A stretch of 64,000 nt of DNA, from contig NC_134509.1 in NCBI RefSeq assembly GCF_027942865.1, positions 21,066,697-21,130,696 of the forward strand, read 5' to 3'. Below, in pieces: positions 50,491 through 61,439 of this stretch. How positions within the stretch are numbered: position 1 is the first letter of the stretch; each line of letters begins with the position of its first letter. Under the pieces are notes generated by a model. It did not search any database and was not told the origin of the DNA. It worked only from the letters and a program-made list of their open reading frames with translations. This DNA is from Odontesthes bonariensis (Eukaryota; Chordata; Actinopteri; Atheriniformes; Atherinopsidae). A program made the position numbers and the translations under genes.

Positions 50491-50862
50491 ACAGTGGCCC
50501 ACATCCGGTTGAGTGCTGGTTTATTTTGGCTGACATCTGGCATCGTGATGGCTTGGTTGTGGCCCACTTCTGGCAAACGTGAGCGGACCGCCCAAGTGCC
50601 ATCATTCCATGCTGTATGTGGGCCGGATGAACATGTCAGGTGTGGGCCGGATACGGGCCAAAAGAGTTTTGTACAGTGGCCCACATCCGGTTGAGTGCTG
50701 GTTCATTTGGGCTGATTTTGGCTGACATCTGGCATCGTGATGGCTTGGTTGTGGCCCACTTCTGGCAAACGTGAGCGGACCGCCCAAGTGCCATCATTCC
50801 ATACCGTATGTGGGCCGGATGAACATGTCAGGTGTGGGCCGGATACGGGCCAAAAGAGTTTT
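50491..50862 (+). repeat. Right subterminal tandem repeat, 2 units (about 182 bp)
   Basis: The block starting ACAGTGGCCCACATCCGGTT occurs at 50491 and 50673 and both units end GATACGGGCCAAAAGAGTTT. The second unit carries an extra short ATTTGGGCTG-type insertion. Very high identity suggests a recent duplication. Confidence 0.9.
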
Positions 50863-51439
50863 GCTATCTGGGTTTGGGGTACTGGGAACGCCGGCTCCGT
50901 GTGGCCGCGACAGCCAAACGATAAGAAAAAGTATCGTTTACAGTGAAAAACGTTTTCGTGTAGCCGTAGCCTTAGTTAAAAAGAAAAACATTTCATAAAT
51001 ATCATTAAAAGCCCAAATTAGGGAGGATGCTTTGTAAAATAGAATAACTGTAATATAAAGCAAAATATAATCATTTAGTAGAACTAAAAAAAATAAATAC
51101 ATAAAATGTGTAAAAAAAAAATACGGTATTCATGAAAAGTCAGATGATTACAAAAAAATGCTCCAATTTGTTCCAGGAGTCAAATTAAATTAAAAATTAG
51201 ATTTTTTTTCAATTTCAGATTAATTTTGTTGAACATGAAGAAAACAAAAAAAAAGTTTACATGATAAATTAGAGCTTTAGAGATAAAGAGCATCACACCT
51301 CTCTTGGAGAGATGATTATCAAGCCTTTCTGTAACTTTAGGGAAGAATAATAGACACGGTCCATAAATTTAAGTAATCGATAAGTGGCGCTTGAAAATAA
51401 TGTAAAAATAAGACAAGAAAACAACCCCAAAGAATTGAT

Positions 51440-51953
51440 AAGTAATGTAAAATGTGAATAAAACAAAACAAAATGCAATGATTTTCAAATCTCATAAACC
51501 TATATTTTAACTTGGGGAACATGTAGCACCAGTTAGGTTAATTAGCAACAGATCAGTAACATGATTGGATATAAAAAGAGCACCTTAGAGAGGCAGAGTA
51601 GTCCCGAAGTAAAGATGGGCAAAGGTTCAGTTATCTGTTGAAAACTGTGTCTACAAATTGTGGAGAAATTTCAGGATAATTTTCAGCCCATAATATCATA
51701 AAGGTTTCTGAAATTCTGGAGATATCTTTGGGTTAGCGTTAGCAGCTCAGCCTGCCTGATTCTGTTCTGCAAATCACTGCACAGGCTCAGGAACACCTCC
51801 AGAAATAAACGATTGTCTGTGAACACAGCTCACTGTAACATCCAGGAATGAAGGTTAAAGCTCCATCATGCAGAGACGAAGCCAGATGTGAACATGAAGC
51901 ACAGAAGCACTGCCGTCTTCTCTGGACCAAAGCTAATTTAGAATGAACTGAGG
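51440..51953 (+). mobile_element. Second Tc1-like relic, 5' part
   Basis: The + strand contains GTTAATTAGCAACAGATCAG and AAAGATGGGCAAAGGTTCAG. A segment from 51772 (ITAQAQEHLQK.., CLSVNT-like and RLLWTKANLE-like pieces in shifting frames) corresponds to the middle of a Tc1 transposase, up to the stretch before the second catalytic region. Stops and frameshifts abound. It joins the LINE fragment at about 51955. It differs from the Tc1 family at 18242. Confidence 0.6.
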
Positions 51954-51954
51954 C

Positions 51955-52169
51955 AAATAGTAATGAACTCACTTTCAAAATGTGACGTTTTATATCTTCT
52001 GTTGTTCATGAAATATTGGTTCACAAGATCTTTAACCTTTAACAGCTGGATGTAAAGAAACAGCAACATGACACTGTAATGTGCTGTCTGTGTACAGATA
52101 AACATGAGAGCAAAAAGGGCCAGACCGAAGGCTGGATCCTGTGGAACACCTTTGGTTAAAGCCAGAAAC
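51955..52169 (-). pseudogene. LINE reverse-transcriptase fragment (motif B region)
   Basis: On the - strand about 52167-52070 reads FLALTKGVPQDPAFGLALFA and then LMFICTQTAHYSVMLLFLY. This resembles the GVPQGSVLGPLLF block of L2/CR1-group reverse transcriptases followed by a degraded YADD region. It is decayed and short. The MITE at 52174 lies directly beside it. Confidence 0.6.
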
Positions 52170-52173
52170 TTAA

Positions 52174-52293
52174 AGGGATAGTTCGCCTCTTTTGACATGA
52201 AGCTGTATGACATGCCATACTAGCAATATTGTGCATAAACAATAGAGAGTAATACATTTGCATCACAAAATCGTTCCCCAGGAAACTATCCCT
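52174..52293. mobile_element. MITE family 1, deleted copy (120 bp, TTAA target)
   Basis: The left 45 bases match the left end of 23133-23476 (AGGGATAGTTCGCCTCTTTT). The right end keeps only AACTATCCCT. TTAA flanks both sides (52170-52173 and 52294-52297). An internal AGTAATACATTTGCATCACA is shared with the full copy. Confidence 0.85.
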
Positions 52294-52499
52294 TTAAACA
52301 GATCGTTGTCTCTCTGACAGGTATCTAATTAACCGCCCGGGTTCAAGCATTGGTGTCGGACCCATTATCATGTAAGCTCTGCAGCAGCACCCCGGCTACA
52401 GTAAATATCAACAGCTGGTGTGGAGGATTTTAAACGAGCAAATGAAGAGAGTTACTAATCAGTACTCTCATGTCGAGATAGAATTCAGATTTTAGTAAT

Positions 52500-53600
52500 T
52501 TCATGAAGAAACCAGTCAAGAGACTTCAAGGCGTCTCGCAGTGGAACTGGAGGCCGAGGTGATATCATCAGTAAGTAAGAATGTGGTTTGAAAGGGAATC
52601 TCTGAGGTTTTTAAGACCAAGAACAATGATTTAGGTTTTTGATTCAAACATAGACATTTAGTTTTCATCCAGACTTTTATGTCTCCAAGACAGGCAAGTA
52701 GCTCGAGTAACTGATTGGTTTCATCAGGCTGGTTACATAAAAAGAGCTCGGTGTCGTCGGCATAACAGTGGACATGTATGCCATGTTTCCTGGTGTTACT
52801 GCCCAAAAGGAATCATATATGAAGTGATGAGAAATGGTCCAATCCATTGTGGAACACCAAAATTAACACTGACAAGTGAAGAGGACACATCATTTACATG
52901 TGAATTTGTTTTTGATAAATATGACTTAAAGCTGCAGTCGGCAGGTTTTCAAAATTCCGAGTCTAAAGTCGGAAAATTCGAACTGATATAACTTTCAGGT
53001 CCCTCCCCCAACCTCTAACAAGCTCCGAATCGCCCCCCAAACCCCTCCCCCTCTGTGGACGAGGTTGTGCACGTGAGTTCACACCAGTGTGAGCGCACAC
53101 AAGCTGGGGCAGACTCACGCTCAGCAGCGTGTGCACAAGCCGTGATTGACAGGTAGGATTCCTCCACCCTAACGTGATTGGTTAAAAACAGCCGGGAGCG
53201 CTCGGTTTTTGCAAGCATGATTACAGGCTTCAGAGGGAGCTACAGATTTCGTTATTTTTCCTAAACAGCCTATTTAATATTCTACTTCCAGAATCCCATG
53301 ACAGTTCAAGCTAATATGACAAAAAAAAAGTTGCCGACCGCAGCTTTAAACCAATGAAAAGCAGTATCCTTAATGCCGATTTGTCCAATTCATTAGAAGA
53401 AGATGTCAGTGGTGCCAAATGCGTCGCTGAGGTCCAACACGAGAACATTATTAGAGACTATTCGTAGCTTTAACTAATGCAGATTCAGTTCTGTGGTCTA
53501 CTCCAACTCCAAACTGAAACTGGAGCCGACTTAAAGGCCTGTGGAACATAACAAGGTGACGAAGATAAGATTTATCTGTTCAAGTACAGAGGCGCTGATA
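52500..53600 (-). pseudogene. L2/Rex1-like LINE reverse transcriptase, split by a MITE
   Basis: Read on the - strand, the pieces come in the usual order of a reverse transcriptase: FGVGVDHRTESALVKATN and VLDLSDAFGTTD (motif A), HWFKSYLSKTNSHV, VNFGVPQWIGPFLITSYMIP (motif B), then HGIHVHCYADDTELFL (motif C, with the YADD intact). The frame is broken by stops. A family-4 MITE (52930-53345) is inserted within the HWFKSYLS part; removing it restores continuity of the homology. Both ends of the LINE are missing. Confidence 0.8.
52930..53345. mobile_element. MITE family 4 (416 bp, TTAA target) inside a LINE
   Basis: The left end AGCTGCAGTCGGCA and the complement of the right end AGCTGCGGTCGGCA are flanked by TTAA (52926-52929 and 53346-53349). 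The interior is CpG-bearing and non-coding. It sits within the LINE reverse-transcriptase relic, so it is younger than that LINE copy. Confidence 0.88.
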
Positions 53601-55325
53601 AGAGGTAAAACATCCACAAACAGTCGGGTTCAACGTGAAAGTTGAGAAGCATTTCATACCAACTCAGACCTTTTACAATTTCATTAAGTTGAAGAATCAA
53701 ACTTGAAATAAAACCGATCACTTCAAAACAAAAATATTTAACAGTTATTCTGGGACCTAATGGCTGATTATATATTATTATATGTAATCTATTTCCTTTG
53801 GTCAGATGCATTAAATGATTGGTTCTGTTCCAGGATATCTTATGTCTCTTTTTAAATATAAATCACACTGCATAGGTACCTAACCTCCAACCCACGAGTG
53901 AAACAGTTTGCAGAAACTCTTACTATTGGATCTAAGAGATGGCTTAAAAGTGACTTTAAGAGATTAAAAGCTGGAGAAACATGTTGAAGCTTTGATAGAG
54001 ATTTTTACCTGCAAACACATGACATGCATCAATTAAGTGCTGTTGGGCGGATCAATAAGAAGTGCTACAACATCATACTGTCTGTAATTTATTCTTCACG
54101 GTTCAAGATGTTTAGAGGGTTGTCAGTTTTTTATTTTAAAATAGAATAACACGCTAAGCCAAACTCCCTCTAACGAGAACAAGCGAACAAATAGATGCTA
54201 CTCTGGCGGAGGCAATGCACCAGGAGGAAGAAATCGCTCTACACTCCTTAAATTAGTGTAATCTCAGCCTCTGATATTAAGTGCAAACAAAGCACAAAAC
54301 TAACAGACAACTTTAGTTTGGGTAATATGTGAAAGAATTGGCTCTGGATAGAAAACGAGACAGTATTAAATACCACGATACCTCCACAGTGCTCTCCTAT
54401 AGCAGCCTATTGCCACTGCCTGGCTCATGAATAACTTAATGTTGTCAGAGAGACAAGGTTGTAACTTTGAATCAACCAGGTCTTTACTGGGACACTGAAT
54501 TACTGAACAACACTCGGATAAGAATTTATTCTGAAGCTTAGGCTGAACTGCCTGTTTAATGGCCGATTACGTGAGATCTAATCACCCTTTGTTAAATGGA
54601 TCCAAACAGTTAAATGGGTCTTTTCACACTGCGGTAAGTACCCAAACCCTCACCGTTACCCCCCACTGAAGGTTAAACCTTATAATAAAATGCCTCATGG
54701 AAAACATGGAACAAAAATAATACACAAGTTTTAATCAAATATTTTAAGACAGTCAATGTATTATCACATTTTATATGTTTATTCTATGCAGCTTTCTAAT
54801 TTATCCTTATTTATGTGCTTTTAATTGTAATCAGGGCACCTGGAGAGGAGAGCTTGCTCTAAACGCATGCTCTGCATGAATAAAGGTTATGAATGGATGA
54901 ATAATTTCCCAGATGCAGCTTCTGCTCCAGCCAGTATTCACTGGAAATAACAATATCACAGCCAGTTGTGATTAATCACAATTAAAAATGTTCATCAATT
55001 GTCAGCCCGCTGTCCCACACAGGATCCAGTGCCATTTAAAGAGGAATTCTGCAGCAGGACAATAAGCCAAAGTCATCATAATCATCTTCTGCAGCACGAG
55101 ATGAGATGGTTTGGACCCTTCAGAACCACAATCTCAAGATCAAAGCAGGAGGTTAAAGGCAATGAGACCAACTGGGTCAACAGAAGGCTGCACTTTCACT
55201 GTAAAATAAGTTCTCAATTAGCCAAACGAGTGTAAGATATAAATATAATCGACTGAGGGAACTGAGATGGTTTGCACTGGTATTTATTCAGATTTGACAT
55301 AATTACAATCTGAGGTCTTACTTAT
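53601..55325. other. Gene-free interval
   Basis: No gene recognised; AT-rich. A possible old repeat tail (ATGAATAAAGGTTATGAATG) is at about 54877. Confidence 0.35.
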
Positions 55326-55329
55326 TTAA

Positions 55330-56032
55330 AGTGTTAGTTCGCCATTTTGCACATTAAGCCCTGTTTTTAGGTAGTCTGGGGTGAATTATAGATGTTCTGA
55401 TCACAATTTGGACATTTGGTGCTGAACGGAGCATTTAGGTATCCACTGCTGCAGCCCCCCCCACCTTTGCATTGAGTCAATGACCACTCAAGCAAACAAT
55501 CATAAAACGGCATTAAACTTTCGTTTGCAGAGACATGGAACTCACCGTGTGGTCAGTGGTGGACAGCGATAAATTGACCCGAAAATCGCAGCGAAATGTG
55601 CCTTCTAACAGTTGTTTTAGCATTTGGTGGACCTATTTTTCCGGACACCGTTGAATAGCAGCAGCAAGACATCCAGCGACATACAGCGCGCGGAGTAATA
55701 CTAGTCAAACCAATACAAATCAATGAAGACGGACAATAATGGTAATATAACTTCTCTGGAAGCGTATTTCGCGGTGATTTTCGAGCCAACGTATCGCTGT
55801 CCACCACAGACCACACGGTGAGTTTCATGTCTCTGCAAACGAAAGTTTAATGCCGTTTTATGATTGTTTGCTTGAGTGGTCATTGACTCAATGCAAAGGT
55901 GGGGGGGCTGCAGCAGTGGATACCTAAATGCTCCGTTCAGCACCAAATGTCCAAATTGTGATCAGAACATCTCTAACTCATCCCAGAATACCCCCAAACA
56001 GGGCTTAATGTGCAAAATGGCGAACTAACACT
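55330..56032. mobile_element. MITE family 5, fold-back type (703 bp, TTAA target)
   Basis: Very long inverted repeats: 55330-55572 pairs with 55790-56032 at high identity (for example AGTGTTAGTTCGCCATTTTG at both ends). A weaker match continues inward. TTAA flanks both sides (55326-55329 and 56033-56036). The unpaired centre is only about 200 bases. Non-coding; it would fold into a long hairpin if transcribed. Confidence 0.92.
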
Positions 56033-56036
56033 TTAA

Positions 56037-57735
56037 CTTACAGACCTATTAAGGACCAGATCTTTTAAAAAAAGATGTTTTATCATCATTATGTCCTGAT
56101 GCTTAAACATTAGCATTGACAGATTGTTTCCAACTGTATATAATTATTTATTAACATGAGGCAAAGTGTCATATTTCAATAAAACTTATATATTCTGCTG
56201 TCACTAATTGCTAATAATGTAATAAAATATGAACAGCAAATAGGTCCCACTTTAAACAGCTTTTGGTGTTCAGTGTAGTGAACTAATCTCTAAAGATCTG
56301 CACGCCCGTAGGTTTGGACGGAGTGCTAAAATTTACATGCATTTTAATCAGTGCACTGTGAATTTCCCTTTGATATTCTGGTGTTTTTAATGTGCAGCAG
56401 TGGAAATGTTTCTTGCATTTGCATACAGAATCATTAGAATATTTTCTCCCCTCTTTGCATACACAATCATTGAAATGAGCCACAATTTGCATGTGTGGTC
56501 GGCGTGTGTTTGGAGACGTGCGCGCAGAGGCAGGGCCGTCGTATCTTTGTAGGTACTTTTCCACAAGGGGTTCGCATCTGTATTCAGCTCCGTCTCACAC
56601 TCTCACAGAGGCCTGCAGAGGGGAGACTAGTGGGAGATGAGAGGGAGAGGAGCAGTGAGGCGTGAATTATGGATTCTGAAGGATTTCCCCATCGCTGCAG
56701 GACTGCGAGATAGATGGAGAGAATTGGTAAAAAAAAAAAAAAATAGAAAATGAAAAGACAAAGAGTGGGTAGGTAGAGAAAGAAGGGAAATATCTGCATA
56801 GAGGGAACCAAAAGAAAAAACCTGGAAGGGGAAACAAAGCGCTCATGTATATTCACTTGGTCCTGGGGCAGGTACGGTTGAGTCCAAAGGTGAAGGGGCA
56901 TGCTTGACCAGTTCAACACTTCTGTTTTCACAACTTGGACCTTCTCGAGTGGCGCCTCTGTCTTTTTCCCTCCGGCTGCTGTGTGAAACGGAGCAGTCAG
57001 GTGGTGAATGCTTAACCATGTGTGGCAGTGGTTCAAAACATTTTTCTGGTGGAAGTCCTTTCACACGGGCAATAAAGCTCTGGATGGCCGATAACCTCTG
57101 AGCATTTCCATACGCACACCTGCCCATGTTCACATGCGCTGGAGGTGTTATCGGTTGCAGATAAGATTTAGTGCCGTGTGTTAACTGCCAATCCACAAAT
57201 GTTCCACCCTTCTCCGTTGTTTTCTCTTCTGTTTTCTCCGTCTGCCTCCCAAACATCGACATGTGTTCGGTCTGTCCTCCCGCTCAGGGCCTTGATGTAC
57301 ATCAGGGTGTCATTACAACATGTTGTCTGCTTCAAACACAGAGGATGATCCCTTATGTCCTTAACAGCTGTCTGCTGCCGAGATATATGCTGTAGTAGCG
57401 GCTTCAGTCCCAACAAGGGACTTCACTTCAGTCCTCTGCGCTCTGATTTGAGAACGAGTACGCGATCTCAACTAAACTTTTGCGTATTTCACCGTAGCAA
57501 TCTCACCAAAAATAACAATGATAAGCAGGGATCTGCAGTGTCCTCATTGGACATTTATTCCGACTTCCATCAGACGGGCACTCAACAGCACTTGTGGTTA
57601 TCAATATATTGTTCTTTGCATTGTAAACTAACGACATATACATTCAAATGTTATAGTAGGATCATGTCCATTTGTGATATACATCACATTTCAACCGGTT
57701 AGAGGGACTCAGGTGGCTGCCCCTGAGTCTGGTCC
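56037..57735. other. Gene-free interval
   Basis: No gene recognised. Overlapping frames at 56584-57262 on the - strand and 56904-57395 on the + strand lack any family signature. Confidence 0.35.
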
Positions 57736-57739
57736 TGAT

Positions 57740-57800
57740 GGAGGTTTACATTACGGTCATTTTGCAGACGCTTTTATCCAAAGCGACTTACAATAAGTGT
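57740..57800. mobile_element. Short SINE/LINE-type relic
   Basis: Contains TTTTGCAGACGCTTTTATCC followed by AAAGCGACTTACAATAAGTG, a phrase that recurs very often in fish genomes as part of short interspersed repeats. Only this core is recognisable and I cannot assign the family. Confidence 0.45.
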
Positions 57801-58457
57801 GGATGTTTGGATGCAATCTGTTGGTTTCCTGAGCTAGAAAACTTTTTTTTAATTGGCTTTCTATGAATTGGACTGATCTGGATGGTAATGAAATGATTAT
57901 AATTGCCTTGAGATGACATTTGACCAGAAATCTAAATCTGCCTGTAAATCAATGATAAACGCATCATAGATTAAGAAAAAAAGTTGCAAAATTAATTAAC
58001 TTTGTACTTATATCATAGATGTATTCATATGGGAGCGATTTTTCAATTAGTCTTGACCAATGGGTATAAATATGAGCTGCGAAACACCATCACAAAAACG
58101 TCACTGACCTCAACTGATCTCATGTAAGAGACTCGCTAAAATGTTAACAATGAGTTGGATTTAGCAGTTTTGGTTTGAAAGTTTGACCTGATGAGGTGTG
58201 TGTTTCATTCATTTTTTTACTTCTTCATTTTCAGCCGACTGAATAACAACATGAGGGAATAAAAACTCTTCTTCGTTGGTTCTGTATCCTGTTGATTCAC
58301 GACTGGCTCCTGCCATTTACATTTCATCTGTTATGGCAAAAAAATAGCCGATTAACAACCAACAATAAAACAAGCATGCCCTAATTCTGATCTTATTGCT
58401 GATAATGCTCGGGCCACCTACTTTCACACGTGTACAGTTTAAGCAATTAGCTTCAGT
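57801..58457. other. Gene-free interval
   Basis: AT-rich DNA with no gene or repeat recognised. Confidence 0.35.
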
Positions 58458-59094
58458 CAGTGGGTCTACATGATGAGATTAATTTGATTATAGCTATAGT
58501 TGGGTTATGCTCCTTATCTGAGCAAGGGTAATTATCCTTGGATATATGGCGGTGAATGAATGGAATCAGAGGCAAAAAGCATGTCATATCCCGGTATGAT
58601 AGGTGGCGCTGTACCCATTTAAACTATTGATAATAGAGCCACTTCCGGTTGACCTCTTCACCACCACCAACAACAACAAACTCAGGCATTGGAGAAAGAT
58701 GGAGAACGAAGAGCAAGATGAAGCTACGTCCCTCTACATTTAGTCTGTGATGAGCTGCTTATTGCACAAACGGGATGCACAACGGCGCATTCTCCATCGT
58801 GTTGTTTATTTCTTTCAGACAACAACAGTAATATGGTCTCCTTTGACTTCCGGGTCACGATTCTGGGAAAAAATCTCGAGCATGCACAGAACACAAAGTC
58901 TAATTCACCACGTGCTTCAGCGTCTACAAGCAGGTTTAATGTGACTTTCAACCGAGTTATCTCGGGGTCTTAATCCGATCGCGAGTAATCCGATCCAATT
59001 TTTTGTCAGATTAAGGTGTATACATGAACTTAATAACTCAGTTTTATTGTAATTTAGCCAATAATCCGATCCTTTCAGTGCCATGTAACTCCAG
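58458..59094 (-). mobile_element. 640-bp inverted-repeat element, copy B (3-bp target duplication)
   Basis: Reverse-complement copy of 38551-39210 over its whole length. Its ends are CAGTGGGTCTACATG and CATGTAACTCCAG, with AGT on both flanks (58455-58457 and 59095-59097). This is the complement of the ACT duplication seen at copy A, as expected for opposite orientation. Confidence 0.85.
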
Positions 59095-59799
59095 AGTTTC
59101 TACATGAAACATGGCAGCAAACGTCTCAAGACTGTAGTTCTTTTCACATTCAGGTTCCTCCTTATCAGCTAAATGAAACGCATCTGCGTAAACCTGCTGC
59201 TGATCTTTGGTAATTCACACAAAGGTGGATGAGCGCCGCATCAGGGTGTGCTTACACACAGCGAGCTGGCAGTATGGAATCAACTACAGCATTTTGCATC
59301 CACAATATCATCAGTATAAGCTTTTTCCTTACCAGATTTCAGTCCTTTACTACCCAAAAGCTGTCGCTAATACTTACTCTTGCTCAAGCTTTTTTTTTTG
59401 CTATTTCAAAAATTTGTTGCCGAACCTTTGGACAAAATTATGTTCTAACTTCGAATAATATCTGTGCTCTGTTTGCCACCAGTTTGTCTGTTCAACTCCT
59501 GCTACTAGCCTACTACTTCTTCTTCTTCTCTTGGGTGGTTGTACATTGACACGCTGCCCTTGCCCAAAACATCAGATATATTTCAAATATTGGAATATTG
59601 TAATAAAACAGAACAAATTTAGTTGCATCGTCTTTTCCGTCAGTCCGTGTAGCTGTGCACTCGAGCTGCAATTGGACCCTTCTCTAGAGATATCTCGTAA
59701 TATTTAATATCTTATTTTAAATCAAGCCACTGCAGGTGTTTCTAGCAAACATTTATGAGTGCAATCTTCACTTAATGAGAAACGGCTTAATTTAGGCTT
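59095..59799. other. Gene-free interval
   Basis: No gene or recognisable repeat. Confidence 0.35.
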
Positions 59800-59970
59800 A
59801 ATCCCGGGTTCTGTGCTCCGTGGGGGCTGCTGGTGGCCTGGCTCTTGGGGCCCTCTCTGCCTGCTTCTGATTGCTGGGGGGAACTGTGGACCGTGGCCCT
59901 AAACACTTATACACTCATAACTGAGCATGTTTATCATGTGGGAGCTGTGCCATGTGTTTCGCATATTCAT

Positions 59971-60024
<54 letters not shown>

Positions 60025-60310
60025 TAGCCAGGTAGCATACTTGCTATGCAGTTGATGTGTTGTCCTGTGGTGTGAGGTCATCCATATCCACAGTTGTGAT
60101 TGCTGCTACTTGTGCTTTTTTTTTGTTTATTTGTTTGTTTGTTTTTTCACTGCTTGTCTGCTCCTGGTTTTTCCTTGTTTTCTCTGATTGTTTCTTTCTA
60201 TTTCTATTTTCCTCCTTCCCTGTCGACCGGTCCGGTTCGGCACTATTACATGTTAAGTATTGTAACAAAAATAAATGAAAGCTTCCCTTGATGCCCTTCA
60301 TAAACTTTTC
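59800..60310 (+). mobile_element. Dispersed fish repeat containing (CA)26
   Basis: The blocks TGGCCTGGCTCTTGGGGCCC, a (CA)n core, CGACCGGTCCGGTTCGGCAC and a closing AATAAATGAAAGC are arranged as in a repeat I recognise from spiny-rayed fishes. I cannot name the family. It ends with a polyadenylation-like tail, so it may be retroposed. Confidence 0.4.
59972..60023. repeat. (CA)26 microsatellite
   Basis: 52 bases of perfect CA repeat, read directly. Confidence 0.95.
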
Positions 60311-60634
60311 TTACTTTAATTATTATAATAGTAATATAATGAAAAGTGTAAACAATGTTATTTTTCACCAGGTGAGAGTTCTGGGGGGTATTCCTAGAAA
60401 GTAGCTAAAGAAAGCCAGGCTATAGCCGGTAAGCGTCGCTTGAACTAGCGCCATCTCCCATTTAAGCCTCAAGTCGTTCCACGAAGACATTTTAGCTGCA
60501 TCTCGGTGAGGCTAATCCAAGCGAGGCTTACATAGCCTAGCTAAGTGCGAGTGCACGAGCAACGTAAGAAGCCCTGACGAGTGGATGGTGGAAAAACGGA
60601 GATCTGTGTGAAAAGGAGAGCGAGACAAGAGCTG

Positions 60635-61107
60635 TTATTTTTTCGGCAGCTGAACAAATAATGCTGATGGAGCTGTATGAGGATTTTAAAAGTGTCATCA
60701 CCAGAAATGGTAATACAGCTGCGATCAATAAAGCGAAGAAACGGCATGGCAAACAACTGCAGACCGACTAAATGCGTAAGTTATGAAAGTTTCATACCAT
60801 TGTCAATTGTTAGACATTTATTTTACTGTCCTCATGTATTTATGCTCTCCTCTTTGTGTTTATTTGTTTACATAAAGCATGCTGAATTGTCTCTGTATGT
60901 GATGTACAGCACAAATATACTGGCCCTGCTCAGTTTATTAATAACCCAATAATCGACACGCATCATCATACTTTGTGACTATATTATCGTGAGTGTGAGA
61001 CCCACATATTAATTTTTCACTGTTACATCTCAACAGGAGCAATCTTAACAGCCAAAAGCGTACCTGGCAGCAGGTGAAGGTAAAGTACAGGAAAATAATC
61101 CAGAGTG
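60635..61107 (+). pseudogene. Myb/SANT-like DNA-binding protein gene remnant
   Basis: Exon 1 (about 60635-60774) reads FSAAEQIMLMELYEDFKSVI, then TRNGNTAAINKAKKRHGKQL. It then shifts frame to TADRLNA just before a GTAAGT donor at 60775. Exon 2 (61037-61107, between CAACAG and GTAAGT) reads RSNLNSQKRTWQQVKVKYRK. This trihelix/Myb-like pattern (KRTWQQVKxKYK) is typical of the accessory DNA-binding protein of fish Harbinger transposons. The frameshift and the lack of a clear start make it a pseudogene. Confidence 0.6.
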
Positions 61108-61439
61108 GTAAGTAGCCTTTGAAGAAATGTGTTTGTCCAATAAAGAGAGATATGGAAGAAACTGAAAATAAAAAAGATCAAGCCAGAGATCATGAAACTA
61201 GAGAGGGATGTTAGTATAAATTCAGATAAAGGAGAATTTCGTGTTGTGAACTGTATTTATTTCTGTTTTCTCTCCACAGCTTGAGAAACATGAAATAATA
61301 ATTAAACAATTCAACACAACTTGAACTCAAACTTGTCATTATTGTACGGTTCATGCAACGTGTTAGAAATGTGTTTTTTACATTTATATTCACAGTGGGG
61401 TGCCATCACCTAACGTGTGGAAAGTTATAAATCATCTCT

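Larger units (their letters stand above)
47428..50872. mobile_element. Inner transposon with tandem subterminal repeats and gene remnant (3.4 kb)
   Basis: Ends CCCAGATAGC and GCTATCTGGG form a perfect 10-bp inverted repeat. TTT flanks both ends (47425-47427 and 50873-50875). The left arm has 112-bp tandem repeats (47497-48000) and the right arm has two units of about 182 bp (50491-50862). All carry the word TGGCCCA or TGGGCC, which may be transposase-binding sites. Between them lies a split gene remnant (48981-49650). The superfamily is uncertain to me. Confidence 0.7.
46903..50971. mobile_element. Outer inverted-repeat transposon (composite, 4.07 kb)
   Basis: The left end GGCTACGGCTACACAAAAAC and the complement of the right end GGCTACGGCTACACGAAAAC are almost identical 20-mers. 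The flanks are TCA on the left and TTA on the right, so any 3-bp duplication is imperfect. The element's own sequence is 46903-47427 and 50873-50971; the rest is a second transposon inserted at 47427/50873. Without the insert it would be a non-coding element of about 620 bp. Confidence 0.8.

Noticed and set aside
56584..57262. Frames of 139-150 codons on the - strand
   Set aside because: They overlap each other in different frames, contain low-complexity Phe/Leu runs and have no splice or homology support.
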